Shown piece after piece: positions 32,918 to 45,030 of a stretch of 64,000 nt of DNA (positions are counted from its first letter, which is position 1; each line of letters starts with the position of its first letter). A model generated the notes under the pieces. It was not told the origin of the DNA. It was given only the letters and a program-made list of their open reading frames with translations, and searched no databases. Where the stretch lies: assembly GCA_011032825.1 (NCBI GenBank), contig JAADJZ010000016.1, positions 744,001-808,000 of the forward strand, read 5' to 3'. The position numbers and the translations under genes were made by a program. The DNA is from Massariosphaeria phaeospora. Taxonomy: Eukaryota; Ascomycota; Dothideomycetes; Pleosporales.

Positions 32918-33513
32918 GCTTGGAATACTAGTGACATTCTGACGTCCTCTTGAGTGTCTCTAAGAGAGCTAGGTGTGAACTGCGACGCATGCGGATGCCG
33001 TTGTCTTGTTCCAATCGCCAAAGCAGAGCACTATAGAGAGTTTTGGTTTTGTTTTTAGTAGTCGAAATCTTCGCATGGCTCGTTTTGGATCCAGTTGTAG
33101 AGGAGAATGCCGAGAGGAGTGCTATGTAGAGTTAGGGTCTCTAAATGAAAAGGTGGTTTATATAGGGGTCACCGTCTTCGACAAAGGCTAAGCATTAGTG
33201 TTCTTTGGTAGTCAACAATTCGCTTGAAGACTGTGCGAAGCCTGAGCCCCCAAAGATTGCCCGGACCATCCGCATCAACGCTAACCACCTGACCCTATGT
33301 TGTTTAGTATTTTTTGCAAGCTGATGTAGTGGCTGACGAAATTACTATATGAACTGAAGCTCAGTATGATTCAAAGGCACACGGAAGTGAGCAGAATGCG
33401 GCTGTTTTAGAAGGGTTTGTTTTGGGTAGTCTAAAAACGAAGGCGTTATGTTGAGGTAACGAGAAGTTCTCGTTACTGTCGTGTTGAAAGAATATCAACA
33501 GCGTGATACGAGA

Positions 33514-34499
33514 TCATAAGGAATCCAGATTACAAATATCTGATTTGACTCCATACTCACTGTTGCCAAGTTCTTCGTTTTTAGTGTCCGGTTCAGTGTC
33601 CACGATCGTGCTGATGTTACGATCATCAAGCCACCTCTTAGCCATTCCTGGATCAGCTATCGCTGACATAACCTTTTCCTGGAGGAAGTGCAGATGATCA
33701 TGTACAGTCTCAGTCGCATGTTGCGACCTCTCAAGTAATCTTTCAAGACGTTAGCAAGAATAGCACATGATAACACTCATACCAACCTTAGTAGAACCTG
33801 TACCCTTAGATCGGAGATCGATGACTCGACTTCTTGCATCCGATTTGCGATATCGCCTTGCGCCGTCGCCCATCTGATCCGTTGAACAGTCCTCCTGAGA
33901 TCCATCCATACCAATCCATTGTAGCAAAGAACTACGGCATCGTAAAGCAATGCAACAGCAAGCCATGACGGCGCCAGGACGAGAAATATTGAGACTCCAA
34001 CACACCAATAAACCATCGTTGCGAGCGTTCGTACCGCAATCCAAGGGATTGCACGATGCTCTATCATCGCTGGCCATACCGCTAAGACGAGAATCGGGTC
34101 CGAGATCGGTGCGAACGGTGCGGTTCCAAATACCCCCCAACTGCCGTCTGCCGATAGTTTCATGAACTGCTGCCAGTCGCTCGTACATTGCTCCCACGTT
34201 TGATGAGCAACATCGAGTTTTTTGGCCAAGACCTTTAGTTCAGATTTTTCCTCTTCTTTCCTGTCATATAGTTTCCCTCCGTACAATCCCTCGCGCTCTG
34301 CCTCTCGAAGCATGCGATCGCGCATGTGCAGAAGGGCACTTTCTCCATACTCTACCCGGCGCGCCAGGGATTTGAGATTGCGTTCTGACTGGTAGACCGC
34401 CTTCGCGTATATACTGAGGGAAATTCCGATGGCGTATACTAGTGTCAGTATGGCAATTACGCTTGCCGTAGTTGAGAGGGGGCTGTCAGTGTCGGCCAT
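33514..34499 (-). CDS. Putative membrane protein, 310 aa, two exons
   Basis: Exon 1 is 34,499-33,783 (239 codons) and exon 2 is 33,729-33,514, joined in phase 0 by a 53-nt GTATGA...TTGAG intron. Hydrophobic segments lie at residues about 11-33, 151-177 and 179-198; between the first two is a charged helical region (SERNLKSLARRVEYGESALL, later KEEEKSELKVLAKKLDVAH). The C-terminal part is soluble and helical. A different 3' end is possible: a consensus GTGAGT donor at 33,560 and a CAG acceptor at 33,476 would replace the last ~16 codons by a 44-codon exon ending at 33,345. I recognise no family; it looks like a lineage-specific fungal protein of the plasma or organelle membrane. A TATA-like tatacgg lies at about 34,563. 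Confidence 0.6.
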
Positions 34500-34777
34500 G
34501 GATTGGGAGATTGCCTTTGATGAGATTTGAGTGGCAATCCAAAGGCTGCGGAATGCGTAGACTTATACGGTATGGGTGGCTGGAAGAACAACCTCTCAGC
34601 CTAATCACGTGCCTTGTACAGCCCCGCCTCAGCCTTCGAAGGTTGTTCACCGGCAGGGTGCAGACACGAACCACTATACCGCCATTGATTGGAGACAAGA
34701 TAGTGACGTTGCATGTACGCTTAATATTAGGCTACGCTCAAAACAGCCTAGTGGATCGATTAATCAACCCAGCCTGC

Positions 34778-34945
34778 TCAATACGCGACCAGCCTCTTCC
34801 GCACTTCATTCATCATCTTCGAGACATCCAGATCCGTCTTCTCAAACTCCACCTCTATCAACTTCTGATGCTGCTCAACTCTCGGCTTAAACACCACTTC
34901 GAGTGGCTTCGGCTGGGACACCAGGCCGTCCGTGGATCGAGCCAT
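34778..34945 (-). CDS. Small reading frame of 55 codons, doubtful
   Basis: ATG at 34,945 opens a frame with VVFKPRVEQHQKLIEVEFEK and VSKMMNEVRKRLVAY, a plausible helical composition. An overlapping longer frame upstream (from 35,094; VVICGPYVVRKSRVNGVIEG) is in another phase and could be joined by an intron or be unrelated. No family is recognised. Confidence 0.3.
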   Translation of the reverse strand: MARSTDGLVSQPKPLEVVFKPRVEQHQKLIEVEFEKTDLDVSKMMNEVRKRLVAY

Positions 34946-35599
34946 TTACTCCCGTCCTCAGACCAGGTGTTGAAACCCCACAGCATCTGCGCGCTTAATA
35001 TGCCTTCTATAACCCCATTTACTCTGCTCTTCCTAACAACATAAGGTCCGCAGATCACAACGAAGGCATCGGAAGGTTCTTTTTCCACGTGCAACCCTTT
35101 CCCCGTAGCTTTTAGACGGCATGAGCAGGAGCTCCAAATCGTTTCTATGCATAACAGTTTATTGCTCCAGATATATAGAAGAACTCGCAGAGAAAGAATC
35201 CATCATTGCGTTCTTCCTAGGGTTCAAACTCGATTCCAAATCCGAAGAAGCGGACTTCATACATACTGCCCCCATGGCCTTTAATTGACAGCGGTGTTAG
35301 ACAGCATCATGTTGAATAGGGAAGACTATATTGCCCTTAGAACAGCAGCTTGAGCAAGCCACAAAATCCGAGAAAATAGAGATCTGGGCATACCCTTTTT
35401 AGTTCTCTTCCCCACACGGCTTTGATTCACAACTGTTTCGGTCCCCTACTCAAGGAGTATCTGCGTTAAGAGAAGATAAATAGCAGTCAATGGGCTCATA
35501 TGCGCTCTCAGACCGCACACGCCACATCACGAGGTTGCTGTAAATTTTAAACACAGACAGTTCAGTCGCCGATCAGAAAGAAACACAGACTCGATTATA

Positions 35600-38500
35600 A
35601 CCGTATTTGTGTCGGCATTTCGCAGGCCACACAACTAGGACATCCGTATGGTCTTGGACCTTTTTGTTTTTCAACTCCATGCTTCAATCTGCTGTTTCAT
35701 TTTTATTTCTCAGCAACTAAGAACTGTGTGAAGAGACGACAAGAAGGGCTCGTAACAGGAGCTTGTATATTCTTTTACACGGCACAAGAGCGCGGGTACA
35801 TGACTCTTTCTTGGGGGAAGTTAGTCGACATAAAGTCGGAGAGACGGAGTTTTATGCGAGGCTGAACAAGAGAGGGATCCGCATGCAAGGCAATAACTGC
35901 TGTTTCTTTGCAATCCAGCCGGTCACATGAGCGGACCTCCGTTGAGATTTCAACTCCATGGCATAGTCTTGGACGTTTTTATTTCCTAACTCAGGATGTG
36001 TAGTCTGTGTGAGAAGAGAATCCTAGCGAGCGATTGAGATGCTTATATACTCTTAGCTTGCCTCCCCACCTACGCAATAAGCTTCTTCGCTCGCGGCCAA
36101 CATGAGTGGGGGATAGCGAAGCTTTTCGATCAGTGAAAGCAAAAAATAAAGATCCACATAACTTATAACAGAAACTCTTTCCCTGGGCCAGACAGCCAGA
36201 ACCATAACTGAAGGACCCTCGGCTTTTCAGTTCCCAGCTCTAGGAGGCTTTCCGGTGTGTATTTTATTTCCCACTCGTGGGAAACGATACTCCGTGTGGA
36301 AATAGAATCGAAGTGAGCGATCAGGGGGCTTATATACGTCCCTTTAACCCCGCGTCCCAATTACACACGTATGTTCTCCTCCCCACAAGCACCATGGGCT
36401 CACTTCCATGGAAGTTTCAAATAACCACAGGCAGAACACCAACCAAGCCACATGAGCAATAGCCTGGGCTGGTTTCGCAGGCTAACAACCGCGCTCATTT
36501 GGCTGGACTTGTCATTTTTATAATATCTGCCCCTTTTCAATACATGCTTTTTTACTTGGAGCAACTCGACCTAGCATAATTGTTTGGTCGTTCATATTTG
36601 ATCACTGAAGAGAAGCACAAGCCACACCACATTGCAAGCTTTTGAACGTCTTTTTGCGGGTCAAACAACCAAGCTCATTCCTTTTGGACGTTTGCGTTTT
36701 AGAGATACCCAACTCTATAAGTCATTATGCAGAATGTTACATGCATGCCCTCATACCAGGATACATACATCTTTCACCTCCACAAGCAGCATTTTTCGGA
36801 ATGATAGAGTTTTGTAGCGATTAAGAAGGTGCACAAGACACGCCACATTACAAATTTTTGAACGACCTTTTGCAGGCCGAACAACCGAGCCCATACAAGC
36901 TGGATGCTGCTGTTTTTGAGGTACCCAACTCCATGTGCCATTATTTAGGACGTTGCATGCCCTCAAGTTCGATGCACACACCCTTCTCTCTAGAATCAGC
37001 ATGCATTTACTTCGTCTAGGATTTCTGATGACCGAAGAAAGAGCACGAAACAAGCCACATAAGTTGCTTGTTGTTTATGTTTTCGTAGTCCAAACAGCCG
37101 CGCACATTGTCTTGGACATTACCCAACTCGAGGTCTTAGGCTTCATTTGTTATTGTGCAGTATCTTCCAGGCCCTCAATCTCGATACACACATTCTTCTC
37201 TCCAGAAGCAGCATTAAATATGTTCCCTCTCTTTTCTTAATGACAGAAGAAAGAGTACAAGCCAAACAACATAAATTGCTTGGATAAAATTTTCGCAGTC
37301 CAAACAGCCGCGCACATCATACTGTAGATTCTCGATTTTAGATTTCCGAATCCCTTTGCCGTTATGCAGAGTATTATCTTGTCCTTAGATCAGACGTATA
37401 TATCCTTCTTTACTGGTACATCCGGCCCCATGGGTCGTTCCACCATAACTTTCTGGCGCGAGGAAAGAGCTCAACCCAAGCCGCATAACACTTCAATAAA
37501 GGCCTTTTCACATTCCAAACAGCCCAGCACATGTCTACCACTTCCTCCTACTTTTTCACCGCGTTGACTTCCATTTGTCGTTTTGTAGTGTATTCAATCT
37601 CCTGCTTCTTAAACACTGCACACACACACATGCACGCACATCTTTCTCCCACAAGCAACTCCGTCCAACATCAAAGACATCCTGGCTTGTTTCGAATAAG
37701 CAGAAAATACCACTCACCAGCCTCAGCTTAGGTGACATTTCCACTTGTATTTCCGCAGACCGAACATCCGACAAAGCACATTCCTTTTCCCCAGATCGAT
37801 TCTATAGTATCCTATGCACGTCCAGTTTTCCTTCTCGCTAGGGAGAAACTACGTCCAGCATAGCGACTTAGGCAGGGTTTTCAGAGAGCCATGTAAATCG
37901 GGAGGTGTCTATTTTCGCAGGACAAACAGCGCAGCACATTTCTCATTTGACGCGTTGTTGTTTTTACTGCTTCAACTTCATTTCTCTTTGAAAATCCTTT
38001 CTCTTCTCATGCAAAGCACATCTTGGATCTTTTTTCCAGGAGACACAAAGTCCAGCATAACGAAGTTGGCCCGGGGTTTCCAAAACCATGGATCTCAGGG
38101 GTTTCAATTTTCGCAGTCCAAACAGCGCAGCACATTTCTTTCAGTTTCGCCGATCTTTCTACTGCTTCAACTTTATTTGTCGTTGATGTGAAGGTTCTAT
38201 CTCCCTTGTAGAAGCTCTATCTTGGTAATTTTTTCTAGGAGACACAAAGTCCCGCATAGCGAACTTGACGGGGTCTTTTCAGAGCCATGCACCTCTAAGG
38301 GTTCTTCTTTTTCGTAGGGCAGACAGACAGACAGACAGACAGATAGATAGACAGCCAGACAGCCAGAGACATACAAATTTCATTGCTCTCTTTTTAGTGT
38401 CGTATTTGCTGCTCAGGACCATATGTCGAGTCCGTGTCGATTTTAATCTCCTCACTCTCCAGCGGTGTGTTTCGTGAAGAGATAAAGATAACTCGACTGG

Positions 38501-39300
38501 TCATCGGGGGACTTATATATCTCGACATCCTCCTGAACACGTGCGCGATTTCGAGGAACCTATCCATAGATAGTGTAGTTCAGATAGTGAACGCTGAAGG
38601 CCGGCTGCGACTCGCATATGTCACGGGAAAGTACATTTTCTCACACGACGTCGCCGACGAAACCGCTCAGATCCATCATTTTCTCAATTTCCCTATTTTA
38701 GCACCGGTCGCCATGACGGGCATCCCCGGCAGAAAGCAGAGGAGCATGTGCAAAGTCGTGCATTACTCGCGCAGCCAACACATATCTTTCGCAGACCCGC
38801 AAACCAGTCCAGAAACATAGGTCCAGTGTTCTTGCTTTGAGTGCCGGTCGCCATGAACGTCATGCCGGGTAGTTTTCAGTTTTTAGTTTTCAGTCCTCCT
38901 TCACTGAGGAACGCAGCCACCACAATCCCTCGCAGGCCTTCTCGACAGCCCACCATGCTAGTGCTGATATTACTCTTTCAGTTCCAGTCGCCATAGACAT
39001 TGGGTCGTGTATGTTTTAATTCTCCTCTAACAAGAACAAGAAGAAGAAAAGGAGCATGCGCAAAGTCGCCCATCACTCGCGCAGCCCCCGTACATATCTC
39101 TCCTCTCAACAGCGCACCACCATACTTTTCGCAGAACGCAATTTTTTTTAATCCCCGTCACCATACTACTCCAACCTATCCGATTTTAATCCTCTCTCGC
39201 TGGAAAGCCAACAGGTCCAGACACATAATACCGCTGTGTCGTCTTTTTTAGTCCCAGTCGCCGTCGCCATGCCGCCTTAACTTTTCGGTTTTTAGTTCTT
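35600..39300 (+). repeat. Array of strongly diverged ~200-bp tandem repeats
   Basis: A recognisable core, ttcgcagtccaaacagc followed by gcgcacat, recurs at about 35,628, 36,474, 36,655, 36,870, 37,083, 37,297, 37,507, 37,755, 37,914, 38,110 and, more altered, 38,310, 38,770 and 39,110. Spacing in the best part is 176-247 bp. Between cores the order is constant: a cccaactcca-like box, a catgcc-tcaatc..gatacacacat-cttctc box, a ccacaagcagcat box and a gaagaaagagcacaagccacac box. Identity between units is low, so the array is old. Only short frames occur, none conserved from unit to unit. I found no gene between 34,950 and 39,700. Confidence 0.75.
38321..38370. repeat. AGAC microsatellite
   Basis: A run of agac/agat tetranucleotides with two ccagac interruptions, inside one of the ~200-bp units. 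Confidence 0.95.
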
Positions 39301-39718
39301 CCTCAATGAGCAGAAGGACAAGAGCATGTGTGGAAGAAAGCGAGAGGACGAGAAGGGAGAGGGGCTTATATACCTTTCCGGTGCCCTCATCCGCAACAAA
39401 ACGTGACTTGCAATAGAAATGATCAAGTCATCGCGCCATCGCAAAAACACCAGAAAGAGCCAAAAACCGCATGTGAAAAAGCGACTAGGGTATCCATATG
39501 CTATGCACCTAAACTAAACAACCCAATCCATGTATCCACAAGTGTAAATGTAAATCCATCTCCAAACCAGAATCGAGTCAAAAGTATATACGAAGAAATA
39601 AAAACGAACTGGGTATCTGTATGCGCGCGCAAAACTCCATAGACACTCAATGTCTGTCTCTTCTTCATCTCCCGTCTATCATCTACCATCTTTTTAAAAA
39701 TCATCCGTTATCTATCAT

Positions 39719-41585
39719 CTATCGCCGCGCATCATGTTGCATAGCCCTTCGTCTGCGCTGGCGCACCTGTCTCACGCGTTTGGCGCCTACCCCAGCAGCA
39801 GAAGCAGCGGGACTCTCCACCGGAGCAGCAGCAGGAACAGTCACATACACAGTCTCCCACACCGTTGCAACAGCGTCGACGCCGACCGCACCGCTCGGCC
39901 CAGGCAGGTCTGGCGCGGCTGTAGTAAGAGAGACCAGTGATGCGATCGCACTGTTCAGCGGACTGGAAGCTTGCGACACGCTTGGAGCGGAGGAAGGGGT
40001 AGCGAGGCGCGTAGAACTTTGTGCTGGAACGTTGGGTTTAGGCTTGGAGCCACCGCCTTTGGGCCACTGGAAGCCGCTTCCTTGGCTGCCGGGCTTGCTA
40101 CCGGTAGGTTGAGCAATGCTAGAATCGGTGCGGTGCGTGGGTTTGCTGGGTTTGAGGGGAGATCGTGTTGACTGGCCTGCTCCGGGTGGAAGACTTCCTG
40201 GCGGTGCTGGCGGCGCGGGCGGGGGAGATGTCGCGTTGGCTGTAGGGAGTGGCGCGGGAGGCGCAAGCGTTGGCTGGGCAGGGGCTTCGGGAACTTGTGA
40301 TGGGATGGTCTCTGGGGGAGCTATGCTGGGGGGGCTGTTGTTGGTGGGGATGGGAGCGGGAGGCGCAATTGGAGAGAATGTCGCGTTGCTTGGTACTGGG
40401 ACGGCGGGGGCAGGGATCGAAGGGAATGGGTCGTTGCTGGTTGGGGCTGGCGGTAGCTCGGTGTCCGAAGGTGTCGGAATGTCTGATGGTTCAGGTGTGG
40501 GTACGACAGTCGGTTCGGGGCCCGGGACTGATGCCTCGCCATTTTCCTGGTAGACCCTCAACGCATTGACGGTCCAGTACGCCTCCTTGAAAGCTTCCGG
40601 GTTGTCGCGCACATACTCATTGCACGTCGGCGCCTTGGAAGCACACGTACTAGTGTTCCAAGTATTTCCAGCCCACTCCCCGCAGAAGGTCGTGTCGATG
40701 ATGATCTTCTGGTCGTTGAACATCCCCTTGATGTCGCAGCCGGTTGAGGCAAACTTCGCAGCTGGCTTTCCCCACGCTGTCGGGTCCGGGTTGTCTCCGA
40801 GAGCATCGTCGGGGACCTCGCCGCGAGGGAAGAAGAAGACGCTGATGGCGTCGTTCGACCATTCGGTCGCGTACACGCCTCCTTCGTTGCTGTTCAATCC
40901 AGCACCGTAGCTCTTTTCGGTGGGGGACTTGATTGTACAGCCCTTGTTTTTGCTCTGGCCCTCGGCATTGACATCGCAGTTCGGGGTATCCAGTGAGCCC
41001 GAGAAGCCGCCGGCTTCCGATTCGACAGCGCATCCAGGGCCAGTGTGAAGAGTGATGCCGTTGTGTGTTTCTTCGTGGACACCTTCAAGTATGTCTATCT
41101 CCCCGTTCTCCGGCCAGTCCGGACCCAGCATCCAGAATCTGTCTCTTACATTAGCTGAGCATTTCATGAGGATACGTTGATACATACGCAGGCCATGTAC
41201 CACATCCAAAAGGCATGTGCTGTACATCCAAGACCACCAATCCGTGCTCGTACGACTTCTTGCTCTCGAGGCGAAGACTCGGCCTGCCCTCGGGGGTCTG
41301 CTTGGTCGTCTCAACACCCCATTCCACAGAAGCAGTCTTAGAGTTGTTGCTATTGATCAAACCCAGCTCTCGAGCCTCAGACTCGCCGATATACTGCACG
41401 AAGCCTGGAAGCGTGAGCAATCGATCAAGCCCAAACTAGTTACACGACTAACCTTTTGTGGGGTCTGCCTCAGTGAAGAACTCAAAGCTACCGTAGAAGT
41501 CGTTCATGTAATCATCTTGTAAAACATAGCCAGCTATGGAAAGTTGTAACAGGGCTACGCCTGAAATGAACGTAGAGAAGTGCAT
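39719..41585 (-). CDS. Secreted GH16-family endo-beta-1,3(4)-glucanase-like protein, 589 aa
   Basis: Three exons: 41,585-41,453, 41,404-41,188 and 41,138-39,719; introns of 48 and 49 nt. The protein starts with a hydrophobic secretion signal (MHFSTFISGVALLQLSIAGY). It then has the GH16 core with FGCGTWPAFWMLGPDWPENG and the catalytic motif GEIDILEG, where E130 (nucleophile), D132 and E135 (acid/base) are all present. Enzymes of this type cleave beta-1,3 or mixed-linkage glucans of fungal or plant cell walls. The core ends at about residue 315. It is followed by about 240 residues rich in Pro, Ser, Thr and Ala, as in wall-linked fungal proteins, but the extreme C-terminus is basic (QVRQRRRRAMQHDARR) and lacks the hydrophobic tail of a GPI signal. 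A missed 3' intron is possible. Confidence 0.9.
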
Positions 41586-41711
41586 CTTCAAGACGACTGA
41601 AAAGAGTGACGTGCGTACTAGACGCTACGGAAAGAAGAGAAAAGTGAAGTGAAATCGACGCTGCAGACCTTTGTGGCTCAAAATAGGGACGGTCATGGTG
41701 GGGAGGCCCGC

Positions 41712-41721
41712 CTATATATCT
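41712..41721 (-). promoter_or_regulatory. TATA box of the GH16 gene
   Basis: The minus strand carries gatatatagg about 130 bp upstream of the ATG at 41,585. Confidence 0.5.
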
Positions 41722-41849
41722 ATCCGGCACTGCATGTTCTAGAGCGGCAGTGCGCTGAGGCAAGTCGGCCTTCTCAGCGCGTGATTCGACATTCGGCTTC
41801 TGTTCCTGGGTTGTGGAGCGGCAGATAGACATGTCTAATTGAGCCTTGT

Positions 41850-43219
41850 TTCAACGCTGGCTCAAAGCCACACCATAGCAGGGGCGCCGAGATGCCTGAG
41901 TGGAAGACCCGGCGCAAGCGAACAGCCCCTCTCGGCGGATGCTGCATGAGCCACTCACTCCCGCGGAGAGCCTCTTACTCAGGCTGGCGATATCCCTGGA
42001 TGTGGGACCAGCAGTGCCTGTGTTTCAAGCACATTGTCGAGCTGGACTGGTCGAGTGCTACCAGTGGCGCATGAAACAGGTACCTGAACAAACAGATCAC
42101 GCAGGCCTGGCCTTGCAGTCGGTTCGTTGTCCGCTGATCCGGGTGGTTCTCAAGAGAAACAACGAGCCTAGGTTTGTCGCCGCGACAGGACGTTGAAACA
42201 GAGAGAGGTCGGCGCCTGAGGTGTGGTTGACAAGTGATTCGCTGACGATGAATCGTCGGAAGGGTAGACCCGCCTGTTAAAGCTGCATAGTTGGCTTTTG
42301 GTCAGCCGGCTATCACGCGCTTACCCAAAGAATGCCTAAGTTACCCGCTGCCCGCGAATCAAGCACCGGCGCTTACGAATCGCTCGCGCTCGCGTATCCG
42401 GTCTAATGTTTCGACCACTGTGAAACATCTCCTGCCATCCACCAATCTTCCCATCTCCAATCCGATTTCCAGTCCCCTCGACTTATCGATAGGAATATAG
42501 CAGGCGACAAGATGCCAGCGAGCACTGCAATTTTCATGCACTACCCTATCATTCATCACCCAAACCTTGCCCGCTCCACCTTCATCGACACTTCCTCGGC
42601 GCGTCGCACAAGGTACCCCGGATACTGAGGAGACTCCGGTCCAAGGTACCAGGAACTCTGAGACCAAGTCCCCATAGTCAAGACTCTTTAAGACACCCTC
42701 CAATATCTGTATCTCCACAGTCCGTCTGTATTCAGCTGGTCTCTGTCCTTTCCGGTAGATATGCGAAACCCTAAGGCATTTGTTCGAAACTGCGGCAATA
42801 TTGAACGTCTAGTCGCGCTGTTATCGATACTATTTGCTGGGGTCCTGACTACTCTTGTGGTAAACTCCGATAGATATGCATTGCTCACAGCCAAAGCCCC
42901 ATGCAGATGGACCTAGATCATTACGCCTCACACCTCAATTGCCAATACGACACAGCGAACCCACCAGCCTAGAGTAGATCAGTCCTCGGCGTGAACCTGC
43001 TCTGTTCTACCAAACCTTGTATACTGTACATCGTACAGACTCACCACACGAGCACTTCTATCGCACCTCGCTACCGATTAGTTGAAGTAAGGGATATGAA
43101 ATCAAGGCGCAAATGATCAAATTACATGGTATATTCCGCATTCATCTCGTGTCTCATCCAGGGTAGGTGTATTATTTATGTGTTTTTACCGTCGAGGGGT
43201 ATGTGGGTGTGCGCAATAT
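41850..43219. other. Intergenic stretch without a supported gene
   Basis: Between the GH16 promoter and the end of ERG10 only short frames occur. A 119-codon minus-strand frame at 42,359-42,718 has no recognisable domain and no support from splicing. Confidence 0.5.
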
Positions 43220-44653
<1,434 letters not shown>

Positions 44654-45030
44654 GGCGGGCAGCTGGAGGGTATATCGCGGGTGAGTGCAGAAGACAGGCT
44701 AGAGAGAGAGTGCAGGCCAAAGACAAAGCAAGAGATATTTGAGGACTGGGAGACTGCCACTGTGCTTGTTGGTCGACAACTCGGGCTGGCCTCGGACAGG
44801 CATCGGCCGCTGTCCCTGCATGCTGCCGCGCGCTGATTGGCTGGCTTCTGCCGTCCGCCACCGCCTTCTCGGAGCTCGGAGCTGCTGCATCGAGCAAGCA
44901 GCGACTCACTAGTACGCGCTAGGGGCAACGTTGTTCCGCAACGCGCCAAGCATCGTAAACTTTCTGGATAGCTTCAAGCTCGCGTCGACCTCCACTGCAG
45001 CATCGCCAGCCGCGCGCCAACACCGCCACC
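44654..45030. promoter_or_regulatory. Shared divergent promoter of ERG10 and SNU114
   Basis: The 377 bp between the two start codons must serve both genes. It contains a CCAAT motif in reverse (gctgattggctgg, about 44,834). No clear TATA box is seen, as is common for house-keeping genes. Confidence 0.6.

Noticed and set aside
35600..39300. Several 60-128-codon plus-strand frames in the ~200-bp repeat array
   Set aside because: They start and stop at different points of the unit, their frames are not conserved between units, and none has a recognisable domain.
41880..41945. A tRNA-like segment (ggcgccgagatgcctgagtgg)
   Set aside because: It recalls a D-arm of tRNA-Leu/Ser, but no anticodon arm, T-arm or acceptor pairing follows. 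I found no tRNA or rRNA gene in the window.
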